Positions 26,071 through 35,415 of a DNA stretch of 64,000 nucleotides are shown here, one piece after another; the stretch's first letter is position 1, and every line of letters starts with the position of its first letter. The translations under genes and the position numbers were made by a program. The notes beneath the pieces were generated by a model. That model searched no databases. It was not told the DNA's origin and saw nothing but the letters and a program-made list of their open reading frames with translations. The DNA is from Bacillota bacterium (lineage in GTDB: Bacteria > Bacillota > Sulfobacillia > Sulfobacillales > Sulfobacillaceae), in assembly GCA_023512105.1 (NCBI GenBank), contig JAIMAE010000002.1, positions 1-64,000 on the forward strand, written 5' to 3'.

Positions 26071-27015
26071 CCACTCCGTACAGTCGACTCATTCGATGGT
26101 GGGAACCACTATTTCGCTGACTACAAAGCCGTCCACGAATCCTCCTGCCCCGATACCCACCACCTATTCGGACGACTTTTAGTCTGAGCTCGGACCGCAG
26201 TTGGAGACCGGATCTTGGCCATGGCCCCCGGCTCCGCGGGGCGGTTAGCTATGCAGCCGGGCATGGTAAGATAGATCGGTCGTAGATCCAAGGCGTCGAC
26301 GATCGCCCTCCATGCATAGACGACGTGGTCCGGGGATCCACTCCGGCAGCGCCGAGGACAAGAAGAGTTGGGGGGGCGGGGTGCCGTGATGCAAGCGTTT
26401 CGTATTCATATGTGAAGAATTCGCGAGCCATCCGCGAATTCCTGCTGAATACTTCTACGGGCTCCTCGTGGGGCGGCCTGGGCCCGGGTGGGCGGCGCGG
26501 GGGCGCGACGCGGTGATCGCGGTGGCCTTCCGGGCGTGGTGCCTGGATGATGCATCCCAAGTTTAGGAGTATGGAAGAGATTTGGACGCTGTGGAAAGAA
26601 CCGGGGTGAGGCTTCGTCAAGTCCCACCCCGGTGCCAAACCACTCCGTTGGCCCCCGGCAGAAACGACGGACATTCGGCAAAGGAGATCGGTGGGACACG
26701 GCCGACCTGGCATGCTCACCAGGGGTTGTCCACACGGGAGGCCCTACGCTTGGTTTGCTGGGAACTGGGCGGGCGCTGACCAATGGGCCGCATATGATGG
26801 GCGCCCGCTCCCCCAGAGTCGGGCGCTACACTAGTAGCGTTAGCGGAATGACATGCAAAGAAATTGCATGGAGCCTCCCGATTCTCGCCCAGCTAACACA
26901 TGGAGCAGAACGTAGATGGCGAAAGCCTTGCTCCTACGCCAAGGGACGCAGTACCTTGGACTTGTCGACCAGTTCGGGTAGCCCAGTCGGTGGACGCCCA
27001 AGGAGGAGACAGACT
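26071..27015. other. Gene-free stretch with one strong hairpin
   Basis: No convincing gene on either strand. GAATTCGCG (26417-26425) pairs perfectly with CGCGAATTC (26433-26441) over a 7-nt loop. The frame that leads into the gene at 27016 is open from 26632 but has no ribosome binding site or recognisable sequence before 27016. Confidence 0.5.
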
Positions 27016-27921
27016 ATGAGCCTTACTAGCGCCTTAAAGAACCCTCAGCATCCGGTTTCCCAGTTTTTTGCCAGCGAGTGCCCCGGCCTTGCTGCGGTGG
27101 TTCAGACCGCTAAGCGCGCGATGCGACCCTGGCAGCTTACGGTACCCCCGCCGCGCGAGTTGAGTCCCGCGCTTGCGGCTCGGGTTGGCACCGCGTTGGA
27201 TTATGGAATCCGTATGATAACAGGGCCCGCACAGTTCATGGAGACGCTCGACCACACCGCTGCGGCCATGGGTTTGAACCTAGCATTGACCCCCGACCAC
27301 TTCGAGGTATGGCTGAGCTGGGAAGAGTTCACCCAATCGCTGCGCAACAGACTGGCGTGCGGTGCCACGTTGGAGGACATTGTGCGCTGGACCTACCTTT
27401 TGGCGGAATTGGAGGAACGGTATCGAAGTGGAGCGCGCGCGCAACTCTCGGAATCGGTCCAAGCAGTCATTCAAGGACGCACGAACTGGGAAACAGCGGC
27501 CGAGGCAATTCCCCAAGCCATGGAAGTAGACTTGATGCAACTTTTGACGGCGTATCAAGAGGGATGGCTTTCCCGATGGCGTGATCTCCCCGTCTTTCTG
27601 AACCCCACGTTTGACGGGAGCCGGGACGTTGGGGGAGCAGACGCTGACTGGATCGTCGACACCGTGCTATGGGACCTCAAGACAACCAAAAACCCGGAGC
27701 GTAACTTGGACCGCGACATTCGGCAATTGCTCGGCTACGTCTTCCTGGACTATTCCGACAGATATCATCTCAGCCATGTCGCGATCTACTACCCGCGGTT
27801 CCAACAGATGCTGCAATGGCCGGTCAACGACTTGCTGGAAACTGCGCTTGGCAAATCACGTGATCTGACGAAGTGGCGGGCGCGGTGGCAAAACTCGCTG
27901 AGAGAGCAGAACGCACGGTAG
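27016..27921 (+). CDS. Hypothetical protein with PD-(D/E)XK-like motif
   Basis: A 301-aa protein without signal peptide. The segment NPTFDGSRDVGGADADWIVD followed by TVLWDLKTTKNPERNLDRDI has the spacing and residues of a PD-(D/E)XK nuclease core (Asp, then Asp-x-Lys), followed by RQLLGYVFLDYSDRYHLSHV, compatible with the later Gln/Tyr helix. ATG 27016 is preceded by AAGGAGGAG, which sets the start. It could be a nuclease of a defence or mobile-element system; no partner is adjacent except the BrnT/BrnA remnant 230 bp downstream. Function otherwise unknown. Confidence 0.65.
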   Translation: MSLTSALKNPQHPVSQFFASECPGLAAVVQTAKRAMRPWQLTVPPPRELSPALAARVGTALDYGIRMITGPAQFMETLDHTAAAMGLNLALTPDHFEVWLSWEEFTQSLRNRLACGATLEDIVRWTYLLAELEERYRSGARAQLSESVQAVIQGRTNWETAAEAIPQAMEVDLMQLLTAYQEGWLSRWRDLPVFLNPTFDGSRDVGGADADWIVDTVLWDLKTTKNPERNLDRDIRQLLGYVFLDYSDRYHLSHVAIYYPRFQQMLQWPVNDLLETALGKSRDLTKWRARWQNSLREQNAR

Positions 27922-28008
27922 AGGAACCGATTCTGCCGGGGCCGTCCCGACGCTGTCTTCTGGGAGAACACAACTGTAGAGGTTTTCATGGCCACCAGCC
28001 GAAGGGCT

Positions 28009-28072
28009 TGACACTGGCGCTAGGAGTCTTTCATGCCCCTGCGCCGTTTGATCCCTCCCCTTGCCAGTGTCA
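28009..28072. repeat. 10-bp inverted repeat with 44-nt spacer before brnT
   Basis: TGACACTGGC (28009-28018) is complementary to GCCAGTGTCA (28063-28072). It overlaps a TTGACA (28008-28013) and lies 80 bp before brnT. BrnA autoregulates its operon in known systems, so these could be paired operator half-sites, but a chance or IS origin is not excluded. Confidence 0.35.
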
Positions 28073-28151
28073 GCACCCTTCGCCGCGGCACCGACCGCCA
28101 CCTTCCCCCGGTTTGGAAAGCATGGAGGGCAACTACAAATACACTGGAGCC

Positions 28152-28459
28152 ATGGAAGTATGGCGGGACGAGGCCAAACGGGAGGCCAACCTCCTGAAGC
28201 ACGGCATCGACTTCGCCGATGCCGCGGAACTGTTGGTCGGCCCTCGGTTTGAATGGAGGACACCCGTCGGGATTACGGAGAGCCGCAGTGGATTGCCATC
28301 GGGCTGATCCAGGAGCGCATCTGCGTCTGTGTGTACACCCTTCGTGGCCGTCGTCTCCGCATTATCTCCCTAAGGAGGGCCAACAGCCGTGAGCAATCCC
28401 GATTCATCCAAGCGCTCGCAGACCAACTGGGCGGTGGTGGACGCTCAGACCGACGCTGA
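28152..28459 (+). pseudogene. brnT: BrnT-family toxin, frameshifted
   Basis: From ATG 28152 the frame reads WRDEAKREANLLKHGIDFAD then GPRFEW, and one base over it continues EDTRRDYGEPQWIAIGLIQE, VCVYTLRGRRLRIISLRRAN to the stop at 28459. Together these make a full BrnT RNase-fold toxin of about 100 aa. The shift at 28254-28256 (TGG AGG where TGG GAG G is expected) looks like one lost G. The toxin is therefore probably inactive unless frameshifting occurs. Its end overlaps brnA by 70 bp. Confidence 0.85.
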
Positions 28460-28664
28460 CCTGCAAGACCCGGACAACCCGCCGCTCGACGACCGGTTTT
28501 GGGCCGAAGCGGTTTTTGTCCCCGGGCGCAAGCGGCAGGTAACGTTGCGATTGGACCCGGACGTCCTGGAGTTTTTCCGCGCGCAGGGGCCGGGCTACCA
28601 GCGCCGCATCAACGCCGTGCTCCGCCAGTATATGAACGCCGTCCGCCACTCTCACAAACGATGA
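28389..28664 (+). CDS. brnA: BrnA-family antitoxin
   Basis: A 91-aa protein ending in the BrnA DNA-binding ribbon-helix-helix block: RQVTLRLDPDVLEFFRAQGP followed by YQRRINAVLRQYM. The amino-terminal part (acidic, PDNPPLDDRFW) is the toxin-neutralising region of the family. GTG 28389 follows AAGGAGGG. The antitoxin frame is intact although the toxin frame is broken, as expected if only the toxin was free to decay. Confidence 0.88.
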   Translation: MSNPDSSKRSQTNWAVVDAQTDADLQDPDNPPLDDRFWAEAVFVPGRKRQVTLRLDPDVLEFFRAQGPGYQRRINAVLRQYMNAVRHSHKR

Positions 28665-29292
28665 GCGATGCCGAAATTCCCAAGAGCCGCGCCTCGCCTC
28701 TCCGAAGTTCGCTGAACCAGATGGGTAGCGTGAGAGGGGGCGGGGCCGGCCCATGCGTAATGGGTACTTCCCGCGTTTGGCGTACCGCTCTACCTCCACT
28801 TGGAACCCGGATGATGCTGGGCTAGGAAACTTCGCCCAATACTGGAGTTGACAGTCCAACGATGATTCTAGACCTTGTTCGCTGAGAACAGACCCAGCTC
28901 GGTCCCCGCGGTTTCCGGCCGTCTCAGGCCTTAGCTTTCCCCCAATTGTAGGGCAAGCGGGGAATCTGCCGAACCCGCTGCACCGGTAATGCCCTCCTTT
29001 GTTGACGTCTGCCTGTTCGGCACCACGTACGGAGCGAGATCATTTGATGAACCCGGCATGAGGGGTCCAGAGAGGTACGCGGGCGCCCCTCGTGTCGTGG
29101 AACGTTTTCGGGGGGGAAGGGTGGTGGAGGTGTCGGCATCGGGGGCGGAAGTATCGGAAAGCCTCGCTGTGAAGGGGTTTCCGGAGTACACATTTTGCGG
29201 CCTTAGACACCTGAAGGTTTAGCGACGAGCAGGAATCCCCTAGGTCGACGGAGAACCCAAACATAGGACTTGTCAGACGGGAGGGGTTGGCG
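28665..29292. other. Gene-free stretch with an IS1634-type tail fragment
   Basis: Bases 28738-28825 resemble the last part of the IS1634-type remnants A and B (GCCCATGCGTAATGGGT, then a CTCTACCTCCACTTGGAACC-like end). The remainder has only short frames, such as 28989-29222 (77 aa), without recognisable domains or convincing ribosome binding sites. Confidence 0.5.
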
Positions 29293-30033
29293 ATGGCACC
29301 AGAACCGTCCTTGGATCGGCTGGCGTTGCCAAATGGAGAGGCGCCCGTGTGGACCTGCGGAGAGGGGGAACCGCTTCTTTATTTCCACCCTGCCGCTGGT
29401 TTCCGTTGGTCTCCTGGATTAGCCCAGCTTTCCGGTCATTATCGGCTCATCGCTCCGCTGGCCCCGGGGTTCGACGGCACTCCTCTGGCCGGCGAAATCC
29501 ATTCCCTCCCCGAACTCGCCGACTGGATGGCGGAGGTCCACGACCGCCTAATCAGCCGTCCCTGTCCGGTGGTCGGACACTCCTTCGGAGGATGGCTGGC
29601 ACAATGGTTCGCCGTCCGCCACCCGGCGCGGGTTACAACGTTGGTCCTATCCGCCCCGGCAGGATGGCTGCCTAACGACGCTCCGCCACGGGGGCCCAAC
29701 TCCCCCCTTCCGCTCTTCGTCCACCCCCAGAACTTGTTCCCAAGCCATAAACCTCCAGGGACGGAAGAAGCAAACTGGGCGGCGGTTGGTCATTACACAG
29801 GGGGAAGGCGGCGGGACCCGGAACTGCCTCAACACCTCTCCCGGCTCACTGTTCCAACCCTTATCCTTCGGGGTAGCGAAGACGCCGTTGTCCCGTGGCG
29901 AAGCGTAGACGAACTGCAACGACATATCCCCGGCTCGATGTTGTTACAACTACCGGACGCCGGCCACGGCCTAGACGTCGACCAGCCAGAAGCCTGGGCA
30001 AAGTGGGTTTCCAGGTTTGGGCGCGGATTTTGA
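29293..30033 (+). CDS. Alpha/beta-hydrolase
   Basis: A 246-aa alpha/beta-hydrolase-fold protein with an amino-terminal strand EGEPLLYFHPAAGFRW (oxyanion loop), nucleophile elbow PVVGHSFGGWLAQW (Ser in GHSFG), acid region LILRGSEDAVVPWRSVDEL (Asp) and LLQLPDAGHGLDVDQPEAW (His). The triad is complete. The lid region (ALPPRGPNSPLPLFV) is short. ATG 29293 with GGGAGGGG upstream is preferred over TTG 29287. It stands alone. Possible activities are esterase, carboxylactone hydrolase or ring-cleavage product hydrolase; substrate unknown. Confidence 0.85.
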   Translation: MAPEPSLDRLALPNGEAPVWTCGEGEPLLYFHPAAGFRWSPGLAQLSGHYRLIAPLAPGFDGTPLAGEIHSLPELADWMAEVHDRLISRPCPVVGHSFGGWLAQWFAVRHPARVTTLVLSAPAGWLPNDAPPRGPNSPLPLFVHPQNLFPSHKPPGTEEANWAAVGHYTGGRRRDPELPQHLSRLTVPTLILRGSEDAVVPWRSVDELQRHIPGSMLLQLPDAGHGLDVDQPEAWAKWVSRFGRGF

Positions 30034-31228
30034 CCAATGCCGGCATGGTTTTTGCAGCCTCAAAAACCCCGAGAAGGCGGTTAACCGAAGAGCACGTTGA
30101 GCAGCACTTGGCGGCTGTTTCCTGCCCCCTCGTCTCACTTTCAGGCGCATTTGAGCACCACCTCCTTCTCCACACGGCGCACCGCCACCCTGTTCTTGGC
30201 CTCCCGCCACCAGACCGTTGGGATAATCGCGGGTCTCGTAACCAGTGGCGTAGGCCATGCCGGGGGCGACCATCAGGACCGTGCCTGAGGTGACGATAAA
30301 AGCCGGTGCACTGACACGTTGCCCTTAGGGGCGGTCACCACCGGGGTGGCCACCCCAATCAGACGAACGCCACGACTTGGTGGGACGACAGGAGATGGAC
30401 GGGGCCCTGGCACTCCAGCAGCGTTTCGTCTCCAACATGAACGTCCGCCCGGTCTACGCGAAGCCACATGGTGGTACATGTTTGGCCCATGCCGCCCACT
30501 CGCCTGCCCGTTTGCACCCAACCGAGCTCTCCCCGGCCAACGAGCTGTGCATCCTCTGATGTCTAACTGTTCGCGCCCGGCACGCGCGCTGGTGAGGAAG
30601 CAATCCATCAGCCAGATTGGCATGGACACCGCGCAACCGTTGCTGCCCCTCTTCACAACTCCCGAGCAGTGGGAGCATCGTCCTCTTCCTCGATGGGACT
30701 TAACCCTCCCATCCAATCCCTCTCCGCCCCGCCCGGACCGCCTTTTTATCACCTAACCCACATGCGGCCACGGGCGTTTCGGAAACCCTCATCCGCCTCT
30801 TCGAACAGTTCTCCCACAGACACCTTGGGGCCCTCTCCGGCAGAGACACAGAGGAAGCGGCCTATCCACCTCTCCACACGCTTGGCTCCAGCCCTGAGAA
30901 TCTCAGCCCCGGCCACAAACCAAGCGAGGCACGATCGGTGGCCGCCTTGCGGCGAACGATTGCGCCCAGGATGAAACGCTCGGAGAAAATAGTGCCCGGG
31001 GTGCGTGTCCTGGCCCCGACGATCTGTTTCTGGCTCCGGCTTGGTTCAAGTCATAGGCACGGGCCATGGCGACACCGTATTCGGCTTTGACTCCTCCCAC
31101 CGCCCTCTTTGTCCAATGCTCCGACGTCAGGCTATCCGGTTTTCGGAGGCTCTTCGGTATTCCCGAAGCAGCCGTGCCCCAAGGGGTTCTCAGCTAACCC
31201 AAGTCTCCCGGCTTGACCCGCCCGGCGT
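30034..31228 (-). other. Decayed coding sequence, no intact gene
   Basis: Minus-strand fragments read like former protein but change frame often: GVKAEYGVAMARAYDLNQAG then GARTRTPGTIFSERFILGAI (near 31090-30960), MWLRVDRADVHVGDETLLEC (near 30450) and VAPGMAYATGYETRDYPNGL (near 30270). They lie directly downstream of the SDR operon on the same strand, so one or two further operon genes were probably lost by mutation. Family not recognised. Confidence 0.4.
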
Positions 31229-32008
31229 TCAAGGTCCGATGTAAAGCCCCCCGTTGACATCCAAGGTAATTCCGGTGGTGTAACCGCCGGCACTCGAGCA
31301 GAGCACCGCCACTGCGGCGGCGATGTCCTCCGGTGTCCCCACGCGCCCCAAGGGGATGCGGGCCACGGTGGCCTCCAGCGCCGGACCAATCGGGCCATGA
31401 GGAACCAGACCCGGAGCGATGGCGTTGACGGTAATCCCATAGGGGGCCAGTTCCAAGGCCAAGGTCTTGGTCAAGCCGATGATCCCGCCCTTGGCCGCAG
31501 CATAGTGGGCGCCGACATGGATACTCCCATGGCGGGCGGCAAACGAGGAGAAGTTGACGATGCGCCCCCCGCCTCGCTGCTTCAAATAGGGCACCACCGC
31601 GCGGCAACACAAAAAGGCGCTGGTCAGATTGATGGCCAGCGTGCGATGGAAGGTGGCAAGGTCAATGGTTTCGATGGGATGCATGCCCCGGCTGACCACC
31701 ACATCGGGAAAACGGCGGGAAGGCTTGAGCTCCCCCCCGGCAACGTTGACCAGAAAGTCTATCCCCCCAAATGCCTCGGCGACGCGATGGACCATCGTGT
31801 TCACTTCGCCTTCGTCGGTGACGTCGACATCCCAACAGCGAAGTCCCCCCTCCCCCGTTCCGAAGGCAGCTTCCAATCCTGCTCCGTCGATGTCGACTGC
31901 CGCCACCGCCGCTCCTTCTTGTCGCAGCCGCGCCACCACCGCCCGCCCGATAACCCCCGCCGCTCCTGTGACCAAGGCTACTTTCCCGGCCAAAGCATCT
32001 AACTTCAT
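31229..32008 (-). CDS. SDR-family oxidoreductase (second of pair)
   Basis: A 259-aa short-chain dehydrogenase/reductase: cofactor motif VALVTGAAGVIGRAVVARLR, Asp in AVDIDGAG suggesting NAD preference, LVNVAGGE (NAG-like), Ser in IVNFSSFAARHGS, Tyr-Lys in HYAAAKGGIIGLTKTLALEL and the closing GGYTTGITLDVNGGLYIGP. ATG 32008 overlaps the stop of the upstream SDR by 4 bp (ATGA). The tyrosine of YxxxK is present (Y-A-A-A-K). It is the last intact gene of the minus-strand catabolic operon. Confidence 0.92.
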   Translation of the reverse strand: MKLDALAGKVALVTGAAGVIGRAVVARLRQEGAAVAAVDIDGAGLEAAFGTGEGGLRCWDVDVTDEGEVNTMVHRVAEAFGGIDFLVNVAGGELKPSRRFPDVVVSRGMHPIETIDLATFHRTLAINLTSAFLCCRAVVPYLKQRGGGRIVNFSSFAARHGSIHVGAHYAAAKGGIIGLTKTLALELAPYGITVNAIAPGLVPHGPIGPALEATVARIPLGRVGTPEDIAAAVAVLCSSAGGYTTGITLDVNGGLYIGP

Positions 32009-32832
32009 GGACAATACATCCCCCCGTTGATATCGATCACGGCTCCGGTGACGTATCCGAGCTCGTCCCCGCACAGTGCCACCACCCATTCCGCCACCTC
32101 TTCGGGTGCACCCACCCGGCCCATGGGAATGCCGCCGGTCATCCGTTGCCGGGCCTCCGGGGAAATGCTGGCCAAAGCGCGCTCGCCTCGCCAGCTCTCG
32201 ATGATGCCCGGTGCCACGGCGTTGACGGTAATCCCGTACGGCGCCAGTTCTAAGGCCAACTGCTTGGTCAAGCCAATCAGGCCGGCCTTGGCGACGGCAT
32301 AGGGTCCGCTGCTGATGGCACTCTCCGGCGCGCCTCCGCGTCGCCCGGCTAGAGAGGAGAAGTTGACGATACGCCCCCATCGGCGCGCCATCAAGTGCGG
32401 GATGGCGGCCCGACAGACGTAAAAGGGGGCATCCAGGTTGACCCCTAAAATTCTTCGCCAATCAGTATCGGAACAGCCAAAGGCGGGGACCGGAGCCGAT
32501 GGAGGCCGTCCTTCGACGATGTCCTCAGGGGATATTGCCCAAGACCCGCCAGCGGCGTTGACCACGACATCCAAACGGCCCATGGTCGCCACCGCCTGCG
32601 CCACCATCGCCTCCACCGCCCCGGGGTCGAGAACGTCCACGGTAAGGCAGAGGACCCGACGTCCGATTTGACCGAAGGCCTCCTCCAAGGCGGGAAATCC
32701 GGCCGCATAAAGGTCGGCCACCACCACGTCAGCACCTTCCCTAGCCAAACCCAAGGCTACCAACTGCCCCATGGCCCGAGGTTTGGCCCCACCCGTGACC
32801 AGGGCCACTTTTCCCGCTAGTTCCATCTTCAT
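32005..32832 (-). CDS. SDR-family oxidoreductase (first of pair)
   Basis: A 275-aa short-chain dehydrogenase: VALVTGGAKPRAMGQLVALG cofactor loop, DVVVADLY (Asp, NAD-type), VVNAAGGSW, IVNFSSLAGRRGG, and catalytic YAVAKAGLIGLTKQLALELA. The loop after NAAGGSW carries a 20-residue insertion (EDIVEGRPPSAPVPAFG). It starts 3 bp after the LLM oxygenase gene and is translationally coupled to the next SDR. Two SDRs in tandem suggest sequential alcohol oxidations or a heteromeric dehydrogenase. Confidence 0.92.
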   Translation of the reverse strand: MKMELAGKVALVTGGAKPRAMGQLVALGLAREGADVVVADLYAAGFPALEEAFGQIGRRVLCLTVDVLDPGAVEAMVAQAVATMGRLDVVVNAAGGSWAISPEDIVEGRPPSAPVPAFGCSDTDWRRILGVNLDAPFYVCRAAIPHLMARRWGRIVNFSSLAGRRGGAPESAISSGPYAVAKAGLIGLTKQLALELAPYGITVNAVAPGIIESWRGERALASISPEARQRMTGGIPMGRVGAPEEVAEWVVALCGDELGYVTGAVIDINGGMYCP

Positions 32833-32835
32833 CCC

Positions 32836-34041
32836 TCACCCTTCTACCGCCTCTTCCACCGCTGGTACGGTCAGCACCTCGTGCGCTTTCAGCGCGGGCA
32901 GCACCTCCTGGGCGAACCGTCGGATCTGCCGCATAAAGAGCTCATGGGGTAAGGCCCCGCGATTGAGGTTTATCAGCAACACATTGGCTCCAGTGTCGTT
33001 CATGACCTGCAAGATCTGGTCCCGCACCGTATCCGGCGATCCCCAAGGCATCGCTTCCACGCGCTCGCGCAGGGCCGACATGGTCAAGCCACGATAGCTT
33101 TGGCGGGCAAAAGCCACCAAGGGACGGTGTTCCGGGCGCAGATAGTCATGGGCAGAGCTGCTCAGGTACTGCATTTGGGCTTGCACCGAGGTGTCGGTTA
33201 CGTTCCCGTGACTGAAGAGCGTGGTGTAGAAGTAGTACCAGTACGGCCCCGCCTCGGCAAAGGCCTGCTCCTTATTGTCGGCCACGTATACATCTAGGGA
33301 GACGATCAAATGGTTCGGGGTGATGCGATGTCCGTGGGCCGCTAGACAGCGCGCATAATAGCGGATCACATCTTCCCGCACCCCAGGATGGGGACTTAAA
33401 CCCGGCGTGATCGGAAAGTTGTTGCGGGCAGCCCATTCAATGCTCTCCTTGCTGCTAGTAACCGGAACCCAGACCTGAGGATGCGGCTGCTGTACGGGTC
33501 GCGGCCAGATTGCAGCATTGCGGAACTGCCAAAACTTCCCCTCGTAATCGAGGACCTCTTCGGTCCACGCCCGCCGCATGATCTCCCATGCCTCTTCGAA
33601 ACGCGCCCGCGACTGTTGCGGGTTGACCTGGTAGACCTCGTATTCGCGGGGAATTCCGCGGGCGAGCCCGCAGATAATCCGCCCGTTGGACAGGCAGTCG
33701 AGCATGGCAATCTCCTCCGCCAGGCGCAGGGGGTTGTGCAGGGGCAGAAGATTGCCGTAGATGGCCAGCTTGAGCCGGCACGTGCGTTGAGATACGGCCG
33801 CAGCCATCAGGTTGGGAGAGTTCATGAGTCCGTAGGGGGAGGTGTGGTGCTCGTTGAAGACCACCCCATCGTATCCGAGCCGTTCTAATTCCTCCCAAGC
33901 TTCCAGGTGCTCGGCATAAGTTTTAATCGCCTCCTCGGGTCGGAAGTAACGTTTGGGTAGAGGCCATGGCAGCTCGCCATCGATCTTAAGATGGTCAAGA
34001 TGTTCCCGATAGGGCAACAAGTCAAAGACAAATACCTCCAT
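32836..34041 (-). CDS. LLM-class flavin-dependent monooxygenase
   Basis: A 401-aa luciferase-like TIM-barrel enzyme. Family features: GYDGVVFNEHHTSPYGLMNS (substrate/flavin His-His), LPLHNPLRLAEEIAMLDCLS, GRIICGLARGIPREYEVYQV (phosphate-binding), VWVPVTSSKESIEWAARNNF and a carboxy-terminal GSPDTVRDQI. Such enzymes use FMNH2 or F420 with O2 to oxidise or cleave organic substrates. ATG 34041 follows AAGGAGAAC. It lies between an MFS importer gene and two SDR genes in one operon, consistent with uptake and oxidative breakdown of one compound. A flavin reductase is not present. Confidence 0.9.
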   Translation of the reverse strand: MEVFVFDLLPYREHLDHLKIDGELPWPLPKRYFRPEEAIKTYAEHLEAWEELERLGYDGVVFNEHHTSPYGLMNSPNLMAAAVSQRTCRLKLAIYGNLLPLHNPLRLAEEIAMLDCLSNGRIICGLARGIPREYEVYQVNPQQSRARFEEAWEIMRRAWTEEVLDYEGKFWQFRNAAIWPRPVQQPHPQVWVPVTSSKESIEWAARNNFPITPGLSPHPGVREDVIRYYARCLAAHGHRITPNHLIVSLDVYVADNKEQAFAEAGPYWYYFYTTLFSHGNVTDTSVQAQMQYLSSSAHDYLRPEHRPLVAFARQSYRGLTMSALRERVEAMPWGSPDTVRDQILQVMNDTGANVLLINLNRGALPHELFMRQIRRFAQEVLPALKAHEVLTVPAVEEAVEG

Positions 34042-34074
34042 GGTTTGCTCTGTTCTCCTTCCGTCAGCCGCTGG

Positions 34075-35415
34075 TTAAGCCTTCTCTACCGCCGACGCCA
34101 CCTGTGCGCCCGGTTCTGCCTTAAGGTTCATCGCCCACATGGCCGCAATGGCTAAGAGAGCCGGGATCGCAGCCAGGGAAAAGACCGCGGCCATCGGCAT
34201 TTTGGCGGCGACCATGGCCCCGCCCAGGAGCGGCCCGGCTATCCCACCAAACCGTCCCACGCCGAGCGCCCAGCTGACTCCGGTAGAGCGCACGGTGGTG
34301 GGATAGATGCTGGCGGCCAGGCCGTTGAGGCCAAATTGCGCACCTACGATCCCCAGTCCGTAGATTAAAAGCATCAGCATCACCGGAAGAAAGCCGTGGA
34401 CCTGTCCCAGCAACACCAGGCCGACGGCCCCCAGGAGAAAGCCCGCCACCAACACCCCCTTAGGGCTGCGCAAGTCCGCACCCAGCCCGAGCAGTACGCC
34501 CCCTACGGTGGCCGCCCCCTCGATTACCACCAAGCCCCAAATGGCATCGGCCAAGGAGAAGCCGGCCCGCGTCAAAATCACCGTCAGCCATCCGTTGACC
34601 AAGTACTGCACCAAGAGGTTGAGGGCAAACATGATCCACAAAAGCACGGTATTTCGGGCACGCCCCCCGTCAAAGAGATGACGGACTGGAAATCCACGCG
34701 GGTTTTCCTCGCTCAGGTAGTAGGTGTCGGTATCGTTGAGCGAGGCGGAATGGTCGATGCTGCGCAGCAGGTGAGCGACTGCCCGCGAACGGGTTCCCTG
34801 AGCCACCAGAAAGCGAATCGACTCTGGGAGCAAGAAGGCCGCCAAAGCCCCGAGCACCAGAGCCGGAATACCTGCCACGTCGACGAACATGGCCCGCCAA
34901 CCCCATTTCGGGATGATGGCCTGGGCCAACAACGAGACCACCACCCCGCCGATGGTGATGCCGGTGAAGGCCAAGCTGACCATGGTCTTGCGCAGGCGTC
35001 GGGGGGAATATTCGTCCGCCAGCGGAATCACATTGGGCAAGGATCCGCCCACGCCCACCCCCACTAGAAAACGCAGGAGCAGGAGTGGGCCGACGGCGTT
35101 GACGCCGGCAGTGAACAAAGAAAAAACCCCGTAAAAAGCTGTGGAGATGACCACCACCCACTTACGGCCCACCCGGTCGGCGATGGGCCCCGCCAAGAAC
35201 GCCCCCACCATGATGCCGAAGAGGAACAGCGAAGAGATGCTCCCGAGCTCCATAGGCGGAATGCGCCAGGCCTTGGCCACGATCGGCAGCACGCTGCCGA
35301 TGATGACGATCTCGATACCATCAAAGGTGACTATCAACCCGGCCAAGACAACAACCCAAAGCTGTTTAAGACTCATGGGCCGGGAGTCAATCCATTGGGA
35401 GACATCGACCGCCAT
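34075..35415 (-). CDS. MFS transporter, aromatic acid:H+ symporter (AAHS) type
   Basis: A 446-aa, 12-segment transporter with the AAHS features LIVTFDGIEIVIIGSVLPIV (charged residues in TM1), GPIADRVGRKWVVVISTAFY (loop 2-3), RFLVGVGVGGSLPNVIPLAD and YSPRRLRKTMV. Members bring in aromatic acids with protons. ATG 35415 follows GGAGGAGGTCGTCTC; the open frame up to 35520 lacks support. It is the first gene of the minus-strand operon with the LLM monooxygenase and two SDRs, so it probably imports their substrate. Confidence 0.9.
   Translation of the reverse strand: MAVDVSQWIDSRPMSLKQLWVVVLAGLIVTFDGIEIVIIGSVLPIVAKAWRIPPMELGSISSLFLFGIMVGAFLAGPIADRVGRKWVVVISTAFYGVFSLFTAGVNAVGPLLLLRFLVGVGVGGSLPNVIPLADEYSPRRLRKTMVSLAFTGITIGGVVVSLLAQAIIPKWGWRAMFVDVAGIPALVLGALAAFLLPESIRFLVAQGTRSRAVAHLLRSIDHSASLNDTDTYYLSEENPRGFPVRHLFDGGRARNTVLLWIMFALNLLVQYLVNGWLTVILTRAGFSLADAIWGLVVIEGAATVGGVLLGLGADLRSPKGVLVAGFLLGAVGLVLLGQVHGFLPVMLMLLIYGLGIVGAQFGLNGLAASIYPTTVRSTGVSWALGVGRFGGIAGPLLGGAMVAAKMPMAAVFSLAAIPALLAIAAMWAMNLKAEPGAQVASAVEKA

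Noticed and set aside
31229-32461. A single 410-aa SDR reaching to 32461
   Set aside because: The upstream part lies in another frame over the first SDR; the real start is ATG 32008 overlapping its stop.
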